The notes beneath the pieces were generated by a model, which had not been told where the DNA came from, ran no database searches, and saw only the letters and a list, made by a program, of their open reading frames with translations. A stretch of 64,000 nt of DNA from Bradysia coprophila (lineage: Eukaryota > Arthropoda > Insecta > Diptera > Sciaridae): positions 158,645 to 222,644 of the forward strand of contig NW_023503941.1 of NCBI RefSeq assembly GCF_014529535.1. Direction: 5' to 3'. Numbering within the stretch: position 1 is the first letter of the stretch; every line of letters starts with the position of its first letter. Positions 47,247 to 60,177 of this stretch are shown one piece after another. The translations under genes were made by a program, and so were the position numbers.

Positions 47247-50200
47247 ACTCTTTGACAGCTGATCACCGACTGAAGTATGTGCTTGTTTTGTCAGAGATGT
47301 TTACTCTTTGACAGCCAATCATCGACTGAAGTGTACCATTGTTTAGGCCAAGGTATTTACTCTTTGACAGCCAATCACCGACTAAAGTATTTTATTGTTT
47401 TGGCATAGATGTTTACTCTTTGACAGCCAATCACCGACTAAAGTATGGCCTTCTTTTCGCGGAGATGTTTCCTCTTTGACAGCAAATCACCGACTAAAGT
47501 ATGTGCTTGTTTTGACAGAGATGTTTACTCTTTGACAGCCAATCATCAACTTAGTAATACCAATGTTTTGGCAGAGATGTTTACTCTTTGACAGTCAATC
47601 ACCGACTAAAGTATTTTATTGTTTTGGCATAGATGTTTACTCTTTGACAGCCAGTCATCGACTTAAGTACACCATTGTTTTGACAGAGATGTTTACTCTT
47701 TGACAGTCAGTCACCGACTAAAGTATATCCTTGTTTTGGCAGAGATGTTTACTCTTTGACAGCCAATCACCGACTAAAGTATTTCCTTGTTTTGGCAGAG
47801 ATGTTTACTCTTTGACAGCCAATCACCGACTAAAGTATGGCCTTCTTTTCGCGGAGATGTTTCCTCTTTGACAGCCAATCAACGACTAAAGTATGTGCTT
47901 GTTTTGGCAGAGATGTTTACTCTTTGACAGCCAATCATCAACTTAGTAGTACCAATGTTTTGGCAGAGATGTTTACTCTTTGACAGTCAATCACCGACTA
48001 AAGTATTTCCTTGTTTTGGCAGAGATGTTTACTCTTTGACAGTCAATCACCGACCAAAGTATTTTATTGTTTTGGCATAGATGTTTTCTCTTTGACAGCC
48101 AATCATCGACTTAAGTACACCATTGTTTTGACAGAGATGTTTAGTCTTTGACAGTCAGTCACCGACTAAAGTATATCCTTGTTTTGGCAGAGATGTTTAC
48201 TCTTTGACAGTCAATCACCGACTAAAGTATGTCCTTGTTTTGGCAGAGATGTTTACTCTTTGACAGCCAATCACCGACTAAAGTATGGCCTTCTTTTCGC
48301 GGAGATGTTTCCTCTTTGATAGCCAATCACCGACTAAAGTATGTGCTTTTTTGGCAGAGATGTTTACTCTTTGACAGCCAATCATCAACTTAGTAATACC
48401 AATGTTTTGGCAGAGATGTTTACTCTTTGACAGTCAATCACCGACTAAAGTATTTCCTTGTTTTGGCAGAGATGTTTACTCTTTGACAGTCAATCACCGA
48501 CTAAAGTATTTTATTGTTTTGGCATAGATGTTTACTCTTTGACAGCCAATCATCGACTTAAGTACACCATTGTTTTGACAGAGATGTTTAGTCTTTGACA
48601 GTCAGTCACCGACTAAAGTATATCCTTGTTTTGGCAGAGATGTTTACTCTTTGACAGTCAATCACCGACTAAAGTATGTCCTTGTTTTGGCAGAGATGTT
48701 TACTCTTTGACAGCCAATCACCGACTAAAGTATGGCCTTCTTTTCGCGGAGATACAGCCAATCACCGACTAAAGTATGGCTTTCTTTTCGCGGAGATGTT
48801 TCCTCTTTGACAGCCAATCACCGACTAAAGTATGTGCTTGTTTTGGCAGAGATGTTTACTCTTTGACAGTCAATCACCGACTAAAGTATTTCCTTGTTTT
48901 GGCAGAGATGTTTACTCTTTGACAGTTAATCACCGACTAAAGTATTTTATTGTTTTGGCAGAGATGTTTACTCTTTGACAGCCAATCATCGACTGAAGTA
49001 TACCTTTGTTCTGGCAGAGATGTTTACTCATTGACAGCCAATAATCGACTTAGCTAAACCATTGTTTTGGCAGAGATGTTTACTCTTTGACAAACAATCA
49101 CCGACTAAAGTATTTCCTTGTTTTGGCAGAGATGTTTACTCTTTGACAGTTAATCACCGACTAAAGTATTTTATTGTTTTGGCAGAGATGTTTACTCTTT
49201 GACAGCAAATCATCGACTGAAGTATACCTTTGTTCTGGCAGAGATGTTTACTCATTGACAGCCAATAATTGACTTAGCTAAACCATTGTTTTGGCATAGA
49301 TGTTTACTCTTTAACAGCCAATCATCGACTTAAGTACACCATTGTTTTGGCAGAGATGTTTACTCTTTGACAGTCAATCACCTACTAAAGTATTTCCTTG
49401 TTTTGGCAGAGATGTTTACTCTTTGACAGTTAATCACCGACTAAAGTATTTTATTGTTTTGGCATAGATGTTTAATCTTTGAAAGCCAATCATCGACTTA
49501 AGTACACCATTGTTTTGGCAGAGATGTTTACTCTTTGACAAACAATCACCGACTAAAGTACGTCCTTGTTTTGGCAGAGATGTTTACTCTTTGACAGCAA
49601 ATCATCGACTGAAGTATACCTTTGTTCTGGCAGATATGTTTACTCATTGACAGCCAATAATCGACTTAGCTAAACCAATGTTTTGGCAGAGATGTTTACT
49701 CTTTAACAGCTAATCATCGACTTAAGTACACCATTGTTTTGGCAGAGATGTTTACTCTTTGACAGTCAATCACCGACTAAAGTATGTCCTTGTTTTGGCA
49801 GAGATGTTTACTCTTTGACAGCCAATCACCGACTAAAGTATGGCCTTCTTTTCGCGGAGATACAGCCAATCACCGACTAAAGTATGGCTTTCTTTTCGCG
49901 GAGATGTTTCCTCTTTGACAGCCAATCACCGACTAAAGTATGTGCTTGTTTTGGCAGAGATGTTTACTCTTTGACAGTCAATCACCGACTAAAGTATTTC
50001 CTTGTTTTGGCAGAGATGTTTACTCTTTGACAGTTAATCACCGACTAAAGTATTTTATTGTTTTGGCAGAGATGTTTACTCTTTGACAGCCAATCATCGA
50101 CTGAAGTATACCTTTGTTCTGGCAGAGATGTTTACTCATTGACAGCCAATAATCGACTTAGCTAAACCATTGTTTTGGCAGAGATGTTTACTCTTTGACA

Positions 50201-51000
50201 AACAATCATCGACTAAAGTATTTCCTTGTTTTGGCAGAGATGTTTACTCTTTGACAGTTAATCACCGACTAAAGTATTTTATTGTTTTGGCAGAGATGTT
50301 TACTCTTTGACAGCAAATCATCGACTGAAGTATACCTTTGTTCTGGCAGAGATGTTTACTCATTGACAGCCAATAATTGACTTAGCTAAACCATTGTTTT
50401 GGCATAGATGTTTACTCTTTAACAGCCAATCATCGACTTAAGTACACCATTGTTTTGGCAGAGATGTTTACTCTTTGACAGTCAATCACCTACTAAAGTA
50501 TTTCCTTGTTTTGGCAGAGATGTTTACTCTTTGACAGTTAATCACCGACTAAAGTATTTTATTGTTTTGGCATAGATGTTTAATCTTTGAAAGCCAATCA
50601 TCGACTTAAGTACACCATTGTTTTGGCAGAGATGTTTACTCTTTGACAAACAATCACCGACTAAAGTACGTCCTTGTTTTGGCAGAGATGTTTACTCTTT
50701 GACAGCAAATCATCGACTGAAGTATACCTTTGTTCTGGCAGATATGTTTACTCATTGACAGCCAATAATCGACTTAGCTAAACCAATGTTTTGGCAGAGA
50801 TGTTTACTCTTTAACAGCCAATCATCGACTTAAGTACACCATTGTTTTGGCAGAGATGTTTACTCTTTGACAGTCAATCACCGACTAAAGTATGTCCTTG
50901 TTTGGAAAAGATGTTTACTCTTTGACAGCCAATCATCGACTGAAGTATACCATTGTTTCGGCAGAGATGTCTACTCTTTGACAGCTCATCAATGATTGAA
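47247..51000 (+). repeat. 56-bp satellite array, copy 2 (about 67 units)
   Basis: Same 56-bp unit as 8520-10490. A ~1.1 kb higher-order repeat is clear: the odd junction GCGGAGATACAGCC occurs at about 48747 and again at about 49855, and the units after each match in order. Variants such as TATGGCCTTCTTTTCGCGG mark this copy. Confidence 0.95.
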
Positions 51001-51158
51001 GTTAGTTTATAGCATATCAAAAACTAAATCATTGTATCGGTGATAGTGATTTAAGATGCTTAGGAAGTTTAAGAATGAAAAATAAGCTGATCAAAATTAC
51101 ATTGCAAAAATTGTTATTCAAGGGACCTGACCCACCCAAAAGGTGGGACCTAGTTTTT
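51001..51158 (+). repeat. Tail of composite block, copy 2
   Basis: Matches 10491-10653 and ends at the same ACCTAGTTTTT boundary after a CCCACC/GGTGGG hairpin (51131-51147). Confidence 0.8.
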
Positions 51159-52138
51159 ATAGCTACTAGGTCACGGCCGTTGATGATATTGAATTTTTTT
51201 TTACCATGTGTGGTAAAATAAACTCTCTTTTATGTAGTGTAGTGCTAACATTCATATTTGAGAGCATCTTTTATTTATGAAATTGCTTTCGTATATTGAA
51301 GGTGTTTCTCGGTGGTGTTGAGGTGTACTGAAGAGAGATTATACTGATCAAAATTATCATACGTAAATACTGTTGTATGGCGAGAAATTCTGTTACGTTA
51401 TGTGCACACTCACTGCTTCAAGACTAATCATCTTCTTCTTAGTCAAGATCAACTTTGATACAGGAATTAGTTGGAGGTGAAACTTTCATTCGAATAGACA
51501 TGTTCTTGTAAGTTTAAATTGAACGTTAGTGCACCGAGTGTATAGAAAATGTATTGAAAAAAGATCGATTTCGTGAATATACGAAAAATCTGCGAAAAAA
51601 TAAACTTAAAATAAAATTGTAACTCGACTCGAACGCCAAATTGTAACAAAAAAATTTTTGGTAAAAATGTTATGATCGTTCTCTTTTATTGACATTGACA
51701 AAGAAATTGTGTACAATTTTCTTATTCTTGTTTCACTATTGGTATAGGTTAAAATTAACCAGAAACAGGTTATTGGTATTTTTTAAATTAAGGTTACAGA
51801 TGTGAAATTATTATAAGAAAAAAAAAGTTTGCTTCTCTGCTCATCTTCATGTGAATCAATTGATTGTTAGTATCGTGGTTGAAGACATTAATTTAGCGGC
51901 ACTAACAATGTGGTAGACAAATAATTACAGTTCGAATATTAAGTGGTTTCAATTTTTTTAATGTTTGCGACATTATTACTGATTGTTTAAACATTTCGGA
52001 CATACATTTGGATGTTGAAGCCGTGAATAAACGAAAAGATAAAATTTGTTTTAAAGAAAGTTATAATTAGGTGTTATATGTGACCTTAACACAGTTGGTG
52101 CTACAATCAGTCGTTTTAAGTGTTAGAGATCCATCGAA
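51159..52138 (+). other. Upstream region of the Spätzle-family gene
   Basis: AT-rich sequence with no clear TATA box close to the ATG. Probably contains the promoter and 5' UTR. Confidence 0.45.
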
Positions 52139-55100
52139 ATGAATCTTCTATTGTTTATCAGTGTACTCTGTGTGCCATTTTTACCGTATATTTGGACCAG
52201 TTCTTCATCCGAATTAGCTGACTTTCAATTCGATGGTGATAATGACCGTGACGTTGAAATAACAAAGAGTGATGGAATCGATCGAATAGACGTGAATTGG
52301 GAAGATAGAACCAGTGATAGTGGCGCATTTGATGTCAAGGAACAACGTATTCGTGATTCGTTGGCTCAGGCTACCAAAGATGTTACGTACATGAAACAAT
52401 TTGCACAAATTTTACCAATAATGAGAACATTGACGAAACAGCAACGTCTGGTTCTTGCATCGCTTATATCAGCACAGGCTAGCGGAAGGTCCAACGGGAA
52501 TGTGATGAATTTCGCGCAGGTGAGTTCAGCTCTTCTCTTTGTCTTAATTTTCTTTTAGAAAATGTTTACCGACGCCTCCGTTTATAGACCTTTATAAAAC
52601 TTTCATTTGTAGATAAGTTGCTTCCACCAAATACTTAAGTATGGTTGCAGTATACTCAAGTATTTTCTGGAAAAGGCATTTTCCTCGACCGAAGATGAAG
52701 TTCTTCTTTCGCATAGAGGTTCACCATTTCAACTTAAACTAAGTGTGGTAAATGTTTTTGGTGCCGGAAGCATTTGCATTTCAATTGAGTCTTTCAGGGT
52801 GTGTGGGAGAGTGGTGGTGTAGTATTTCGACGAAACTCCCACATATAGTATAGATAAAAAATATTCTATCGTTGATATCACTAAATATATCGGAGTCTCT
52901 CGTGGCAACACATTAGAGTGCGAAAAAAAAATGTTTTACCCAGTGACGAAAAGTAAACTTTCGTTGGAAACGTTTTATTCAACTCGTTGATAGTTGCTTA
53001 CATCATGTGTATTGTCCACCTACGTCCTCAAGCAACAAACTACACATATATTGCCTAAAAAATTATTTATCACTCGGTGGAATAAATAACCAATTTCGCA
53101 CTAGTGTGAAAAAGGTTTTTTTGCACTCTAATCCCGTCACAGATCTTTCGATCTTTAGTCAGTCATCTATTCAATTATTATTTTGCATATCATTCAACAC
53201 ACTAACTTCCAAATCGATACTTTTGTTAATGGAAAGTTCATATTTATGCAATTTAGAGTAAAAATGCGTTTGTTATGTTGTGTTGAATTATCCATACACT
53301 GTCTAGCATCATGATATCGAAATTGAAAAGGAGAAATGGTCTTTATTTTTGTTTATATTTACTTTGAAGAGCAACGTATCAAAGCGCGTTAAGTCCACTT
53401 GTAATGTGTAGAGTGTGAGTGAGACGGAGATATGACAACTGAGTGTATTATCGTAGCTGTAGATATACCTCAAAATTACGGTTGAAAATAGTAAAAGAAT
53501 CTGAATAAAAGTGCACACACATGGTTCAATAAACTCTTTGTTGGCATACACAGCGAAAATGCGCAACAGCGAGTAATGCAAATAAGAAGAGAAAATTTCT
53601 TCGTTATTACCATATCATGTCGTGCGTGCTCTTATGAATGATATATATGGGAAGTATATTGGCTCATAAGCGCAATTTGTAAACGATTGATAAACTCCGC
53701 TGCTTTTACTTTTGTTACATATTTTATTAATCTTCCTTGTACTATACACGATTATAATTTTCAGAGCTAAATTTTTGGGACGAGTTTTCTTTACTATTCT
53801 CTTGAACGAAAATACATTTTCACCGAGAAATCATTTTCATCTTATTTTCTTCTAGGTCGAAGAATTGTTCGGCGATCGTAAGACACTGTTATTACCAATT
53901 ATTTTCGACATTGCAAATCTTGTACGATCAGCGGGAACTTCATCTCAAAATACACAGGGCAAGATGTACCAAGAACATGAAGCAGTGCCGGATCCACAAT
54001 ACCTCAGACGTAGTTTTCGGGAATCGCTGTCCGAAGCGACGAACATCAAGAATAATCGAGTGATAAACACAACTGAAAGTGAAATAACTCAATCGAATAT
54101 CAAAGACGACCGACTTCAGATTGAAGAATCAAACGGTTCCATCAAAACTTTATTGCCACAAACACTCTCAAAATTAATGGAACAGAGCTCCGATGCAAGG
54201 AATTTCCACGAACGAAAATTGAACATGTCAAATTTTCAAGGAAAAACGGACCAAATTGCACTTGAATCAAGGATTCCTCTGAACATAACGTTACCACGAT
54301 CTCTGTCAAATATTTCCCTCGAACAGTACGAACATATGGCTCTGAGCGATTTAAATGATACTGTTGTGGAAAACGACGTCAGCAGAGGAAATGGTACGGA
54401 AGATTTGCCAACACCGGAAATGTTGATCAGTCGCTATCGCGTGAAAAATCCCTATCGCAAAAATACAATAGTCCATCCACATACCGGTATTGATTTGAGA
54501 ACATGCGAGAGATTTGGTACATTATGCTTGCGCGTGGAGGATTATCCAATGTAAGTTAAAGAAAAAATAAACAAATATTCATTGATGAATATGTGTTCGA
54601 AAGTTCGTCAAACCATCATAATCATAAATAGTTGTAGTTAATTGCACAAAACATTTGATCTAACTTGTTCTTAATCTTTTACAAGTGAAAGCTGCCAAAC
54701 AATAAAAAGCAACGATCCAATTCGTTTTCAAAATATTCAAATTTATGACAACGAACCGATGTGCCATTATTATTTAAATGGTGTTCTAGTAAAAATGTTT
54801 CTTTATCAGAAATGTTGATTTGAAAGCGAACAAAAGAATAAATTTCGTTGGTTAAATGCCTAATCGAACGAAATTAGAATAAGTTTCCATGGCAATGATA
54901 AAATAACTGTCCATGCGAACCACTTTTCGATGTCAGACGTCGTTTACTTTTACATGCCTATAAGCCTCAAAAATTCTTAGCTTTTAACAATGAGTAACCA
55001 CAACAATAATTTATAATTTAATTTTTTGGTAAAGTCGGTGAGAAATGTTTGCCGCGCCAATCAAGGTATATTGAAAGTTACGCAAATCCACAAAAAACAC

Positions 55101-57849
55101 TTGGACCCCTTCTTTCGGGCAAAGTATTATATAAACACTGAAGGTAATGCAGACCCTCAGCGGATCAGAGAAATTACGGATCCAAACTTTCAGGTGAATT
55201 CATTTCCGTATGTTGTCTGACTTAGACTTGTGCAACATGACAGCCTTAAATCCGTCCAATTCACCACTAAATACAACTTGACGCAAACGAATTTTATATG
55301 TGTGCAACATAACGCCGCTAAATCGTTCCAAATTCACCGCTAGATGCAACTTGACGCAAACAAATTCAATACGTGTGCAACATGACAGAGCTAAAATTCA
55401 CCTGAAAGTTTGGATCCGTGTGTAACTGTGGATTTGCATTACCTTCAGTGTTTATATACTTTGCTTTCGGGTGAATATAATTTATAATTTTTATAATGTT
55501 GGACATAAGTGTAAATCACTTTGTTATGTTGTAGCACATGCAAAACTCAATACGCTCAATACTAAACAACGCAGGTCCAACAACATTATAATATTAAACG
55601 TCACGGTTGCAACATAACAAATCTTATGTTCACACGAAAATTGGGGTCCATATTTCTAACTATTCCCTGAGGGTTTGCGTTACCTTCAGTATGTTTATAT
55701 AACTTGGTTCCAATGTTTTGCCGACGTTGTAAATATATTGATGAACGATAATGCAGCCTTCATACATATACATAAAATATCTTAATTGAGGCGACATATG
55801 TCGTGATTGTACTGAATTATTTGATGTACTGAAGCGTTTTACGACCATCGATATAATATACTGTAGATAATGAGACACGAAGAACGAAATTTCGGAAGTA
55901 TAGCACACATACAAGTGCAAAAAATACGAATCACAACACAAAACGAAGAGAAAAAGGAAATTGAGAAATGCAGAGTTTCAATTATTTTCAAATATTTGTA
56001 TGACAATATTTCGCGAGCTTTCTCCAAACGTAAGTTCCGTTACACACACATCCATACTTTCCGCATAAAGTTGCTTTGACATGACTTATCTACCCTATAT
56101 TATATCGATGGTTACGACAAAAAAAACTTGCATTCGTATAGTGCGACATCGGTGTGTGCCAGAAAACTTTGCGCGGAAAAATCATGAAATCCGATATTTC
56201 AAAGTTTCAAATGGCATTTGATGACTCGATCTTTCTATGGACTCAACCACATATGTTTACCTTAAGAATTATTCGAGGTATCGTGTCAACAAGCGTTTAA
56301 CGACTTTTTTGTACCATTTTGTATCAAGCAATTGCCTTTCGTAAAACCCTGACTTTCAGTCCTTTTCCACGAATTTGAAACGTAATATTATTAATCGGTC
56401 CAGTCAGTAGCTTTTACAGAAGTAATTCTTCCCAGAGCGGACTCAATAATTTCTTCTTCCTCTTACAGGCAGCAAATTATGGGAAGCATTAGGCGACACA
56501 AACACGCCATGTCCGCATTGCTAGCTGAATACATAGATAAAGAAGAAATGGAGCAGCAGTATTATTTACAGGAAATTGCAAACAACAAAAGGTGATTTTA
56601 CACTAAAGTTCGTACAAACAGCTTTTCGTTTCAAATTTTGATTTTAAACAATACAGACGCGAAGACGACGAAATGCAACCGAGTGGTATGTGTCCCAGTG
56701 TGATACGTTATGCACGACCACAAAAAGCACGATCAGCATCTGGGGAATGGAAATATATTGTCAACACCGGTCAGCATACTCAAACATTACGGTTGGAAAA
56801 ATGCGGGTAAATTAAAAAAAAAATCATTTTGAGCAACGTGGTGACGTTTTTCTCTGTTTAGTAAACCCGAAGAGTCCTGTACTTACTTAACTGATAATTT
56901 TCGATCGAGGTGCGTTCAAATCTACAATTACCATCGACTTCTCAGTTGGGATAATACCCGCGGACTTCACATAGATATATTCAAGGTGTGTCTTCTAGTC
57001 AAAAGTTTTTTGTTTTTTTTTTCTCATTACTTAAATAACATGATTTAGGTCCCAACATGTTGTTCGTGTCACATTGATGGTTATCGGGAAAAATTCCCAC
57101 CAATAAACTCTTACAACGCTGATGCAGACATTGATGACTACCGCTTTTCAGCATCAAATATTCATACGCAAAACACTCACTATTCAACAATTGTAAGCGA
57201 CGACAGTGAGGATAATAATGGCGATGACGGTGATTCCATAGCTTATCAATACTCGAATGGTTTCAAGCGTTCACCGAGCAAATACAATAAATATGCTGAC
57301 GATTCATTGCTACAGTCAAGCACAAGTATTACCAAACCTCGATATGAGAAAACAAAAAATTCTAAAATTGCGCCCTACTTACCAAATCCCACTTTAGAGT
57401 CCTATTTAAGGCCACCAAGTGATGAATATTCGGCTGCAGGTGGTACGTTTAAACGGGGTCCATCTGGAAAACGTCGCCGTCCCATTCGTACGAATATTCG
57501 TGATCAAGTCGTCGGTAATAGTGACTTTTTACCGGACATTATACCCGCACACGATATTTTAACCGAACGGTCGACGACTCGTCGAAAATCTTCAACTACT
57601 CCACTATTTACAACGACAACGAATGAATCAACGAAAAGGGTATCATCGGCTAGGCTACCCAGTATATCAACAGCATCCACATCGTCTGTGGATCTGGGTA
57701 AACGTGTCAATTACAATTATCATCCGATTATTGATTTCTTCGGCGATTCTGTGAAAGGTGATAAAGAAATCGATGATCGTATCGGATATTCGCAGGATGA
57801 ACCCAGTTGGAAGCCACTTCAATTTAGACGAAGTGGAAGAGATGAATGA
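52139..57849 (+). CDS. Spätzle-family cystine-knot ligand (spz3/spz4 type), 757 aa
   Basis: Spätzle proteins are secreted, cleaved neurotrophin-like ligands for Toll receptors. Exons: 52139-52519, 53856-54550, 56469-56591, 56657-56806, 56862-56985 and 57049-57849, all GT-AG and in frame. Residues 1-20 form a signal peptide. The long prodomain has a C-x6-C...VEDYP motif (Cys344, Cys351). A K-R-R site (399-401), made at an exon join, is a possible processing site just before the knot. The knot has the expected seven cysteines (412, 449, 456, 467, 495, 496, 498), with SGEWKYIVNTGQHTQTLRLE and IDIFKVPTCCSCHIDGY. After it comes a ~250-residue polar, Ser/Thr-rich tail with basic clusters. The length and knot sequence suggest spz3 or spz4 rather than spz itself; I could not decide between them. 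The ATG context (CGAAATGA) and poly(A) signal at 58101 fit. Confidence 0.9.
54551..56468 (+). other. Spätzle-family intron 2 with repeat
   Basis: The largest intron of the gene. It contains an inverted and tandem repeat at 55035-55710 described separately; the remainder is AT-rich. Confidence 0.75.
55035..55710. repeat. Inverted and tandem repeat in Spätzle intron 2
   Basis: TATAAACACTGAAGGTAATG (55132) is answered twice, by CATTACCTTCAGTGTTTATA (55437) and a variant near 55680. GGATCCAAACTTTCAGGTGA pairs with TCACCTGAAAGTTTGGATCC near 55399. Between the arms a ~100-bp block with GTGCAACATGACAG/GTGCAACATAACG repeats about three times. Confidence 0.8.
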
Positions 57850-58100
57850 TATGACAAAAAAAGAGAAGAAAATTGACATAAATCTAGAGCCTATGGTAGT
57901 GTTGTAGAGAACTAACAAAAAACGGCACAATCAAACGAAGCTCTCTACTTTCACTAAAATGTCTCTACACTCTACAGCGAATCATCTCAAAGTTGAATTA
58001 AGTTTTACATTAATTAATTTATTTATTTATAAGTTTTTAAGATAATAATGTAGTTGATCATATGAAAAGATTGCGGCTTGAGTGTGTGTGAATTGAATGT

Positions 58101-58106
58101 AATAAA
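58101..58106 (+). terminator. Poly(A) signal of Spätzle-family gene
   Basis: AATAAA about 250 nt after the stop codon. Confidence 0.65.
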
Positions 58107-58236
58107 AGATTTAATTTAAAAATTGGTCGTCTATGAATTTCTAATGACTACGTAACAATATTGATTAAGTAATAAACGTTCGAGGTAAGAACGAGGTATA
58201 AACATATTTATTCTGACTTGTCTGAAGCGTAAGATT

Positions 58237-58552
58237 CACGACAGAGTAAAGTAAACGAGGCATGTGCAGATGATGAAAATACATTCAACGGAGCTAAATC
58301 CAAAATCAAAGGCATAATTATGCATTTAGTTAACGCACTTCAAGCATGAGTGTTACTCTAAATAGTGTACCTGAAACTTGTCAAATGTGCCAAACAACTG
58401 CAAACACTGCAAAAAAAACACATTTCATGCAAAAAATTACTCTATTTGGCAGCTGTCGACTATGATCACCTTTGCTTGAAGTGCGTTGATTTAGTAATTT
58501 CGTCAAATTGACTGCTCTTGCCTGGTTTACTTTACTCAGCCGTGTGGTTAGA
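58237..58552. mobile_element. MITE of the CACGACAG family, copy 3
   Basis: Starts CACGACAGAGTAAAGTAAAC and ends TGGTTTACTTTACTCAGCCG. Flanks GTAAGATT and GTTAGATT agree at 7 of 8 positions, as for an 8-bp target duplication. About twice as long as the other copies. Confidence 0.7.
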
Positions 58553-58776
58553 TTTAGTAACTTATTTTTGGCAAAGACGTTTGACTGTGAAGTGAAATGC
58601 TGACACATTTTTTAGTCAAATGAAGAAAATTGTATAAGACAACATTTTTATTCAAAAATGTTCCATAGTCACTGTTACGATTCTTTGAAGGACTGTTACC
58701 GTTCTAAAAACGATGAAGTCGTGCTACATATAGCAGGAGTCTTTGATGGACCGTGTATTGGAGTTCAGATTTAATT

Positions 58777-59703
58777 GACGAGGCCAGTGGCGGATTACCC
58801 TATGGGAAATTCGGTACCGTGCCCATGGCGCTGGAAACAGTTGGCGCTGAGCTCAGCCACAGAATGGACAATTATTGTCTGAAGAGAAATTGTTTATTAG
58901 TTTCAAACTGAAATTAAAAAAAAAAATTCCTGCGGCGCTCGTAATCTGTCACAAACCTATAGACAGTTTGCGGATGCCTAATCACATAAAGCACAGTACA
59001 CACGTAGTTTTTAAATTTTTTATTTTGACGAGTGCAGGAGTCCACGGGTTAAAAGTGAAAAATTCAATTCGTATGTCATAGTATTCAGTCCAAACATTTA
59101 CAAAAAGGAATTATTTTGCGAGGAAACATGAATGGTGAAGTCTAAAATGAAACATTTAGAACTATAGTTCTTCACATCATGGAAAGTGTCACAAAACGAG
59201 AAAACAGCGCCTATTCGATCACTTGAACTAGTTCAGAATGAATTGCTGAGCTGATGTTCATTTGCCTTTTACACACAAGAGCGTAAATCAAAAAAATTAA
59301 AAAAGGAAATCTGATGCCTCGAAAAAGAAAAAGCTTGACCATTGAATTAGCGTAAAAACTACGAATTGTGATGTGGTCTTCATAAACTAAAATTTGTAAC
59401 TTTTAACTCACACCAGCAGTCAGTGCCATGCCAATAATCAAAAAAGCATTTTTTTATGGTATCAGAATTTGTGTAGTGATACCTTATTTTTGAAAATTTC
59501 TTGCTCGCTGCGCTCGCAATTACATTTCTTCCACTTCTATCGTAACACTATCATTCGTTTCAATAGTCTCCGGAATGCACGTCTTAAACAAGCAGCAATT
59601 TTCGTTAGTACCACCTTGTTATATGAAATTCATATAGAAAAATTGGCGCTTAAATTGCGTTTGCCAGTGGCGCTGAAAACCTTAATCCGCCCCTGGACGA
59701 GGC
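58777..59703. mobile_element. Non-autonomous hAT-type transposon
   Basis: Element 58785-59695 (911 bp) with terminal inverted repeats CAGTGGCGGATTA and TAATCCGCCCCTG (12 of 13), flanked by the perfect 8-bp duplication GACGAGGC at 58777-58784 and 59696-59703. These are hallmarks of hAT transposons. TGGCGCTG motifs recur near both ends. No transposase frame. Confidence 0.88.
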
Positions 59704-60177
59704 AAAGATTCGAGATGTTGTGACAATGACTGGTTTAATGGCGATATCTGTGTATCGCAATATCAAAAATTTCTAAAATAGATGATTTACGCCCATTTTC
59801 CTTCCAAATTGTACAACAGGTAGAAAACATTACGTTTTCAACATAATTTTCTGTTTGTTTTTTTAATGTCAAATTACCACCGTAAAATTTTTAACCTAAT
59901 AATTTTGAATCGAAAATTTGTGGAACAAGTAATGAAATTTAGTTGCGGGTTTTCTGACGTTATTAAACTTTTATAACCCACTCTTATCCCAAAAACTAAT
60001 GGAATCCACAAATTTATATTTAGAGGTACAGATTTGGGCATAAAAAAAATACCCAGACCATGCCCAATGACCACGACTAGAAGGCCCGCCCAGCCTAATA
60101 ATTTGAGAATTTGAAAATTTCGTCCCGCTATGTACTTTGATTTTCATTCTTCTTAAAATAGAAGTTAAAACAAGGTA
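59704..60177. other. Intergenic
   Basis: No gene or repeat recognised. Confidence 0.45.

Noticed and set aside
41226..51158. Firm classification of the satellite cassette as a Helitron
   Set aside because: Only the 3' hairpin and CTAG are suggestive; no Rep/helicase gene, no defined 5' TC end and no empty site are visible, so it stays a hypothesis.
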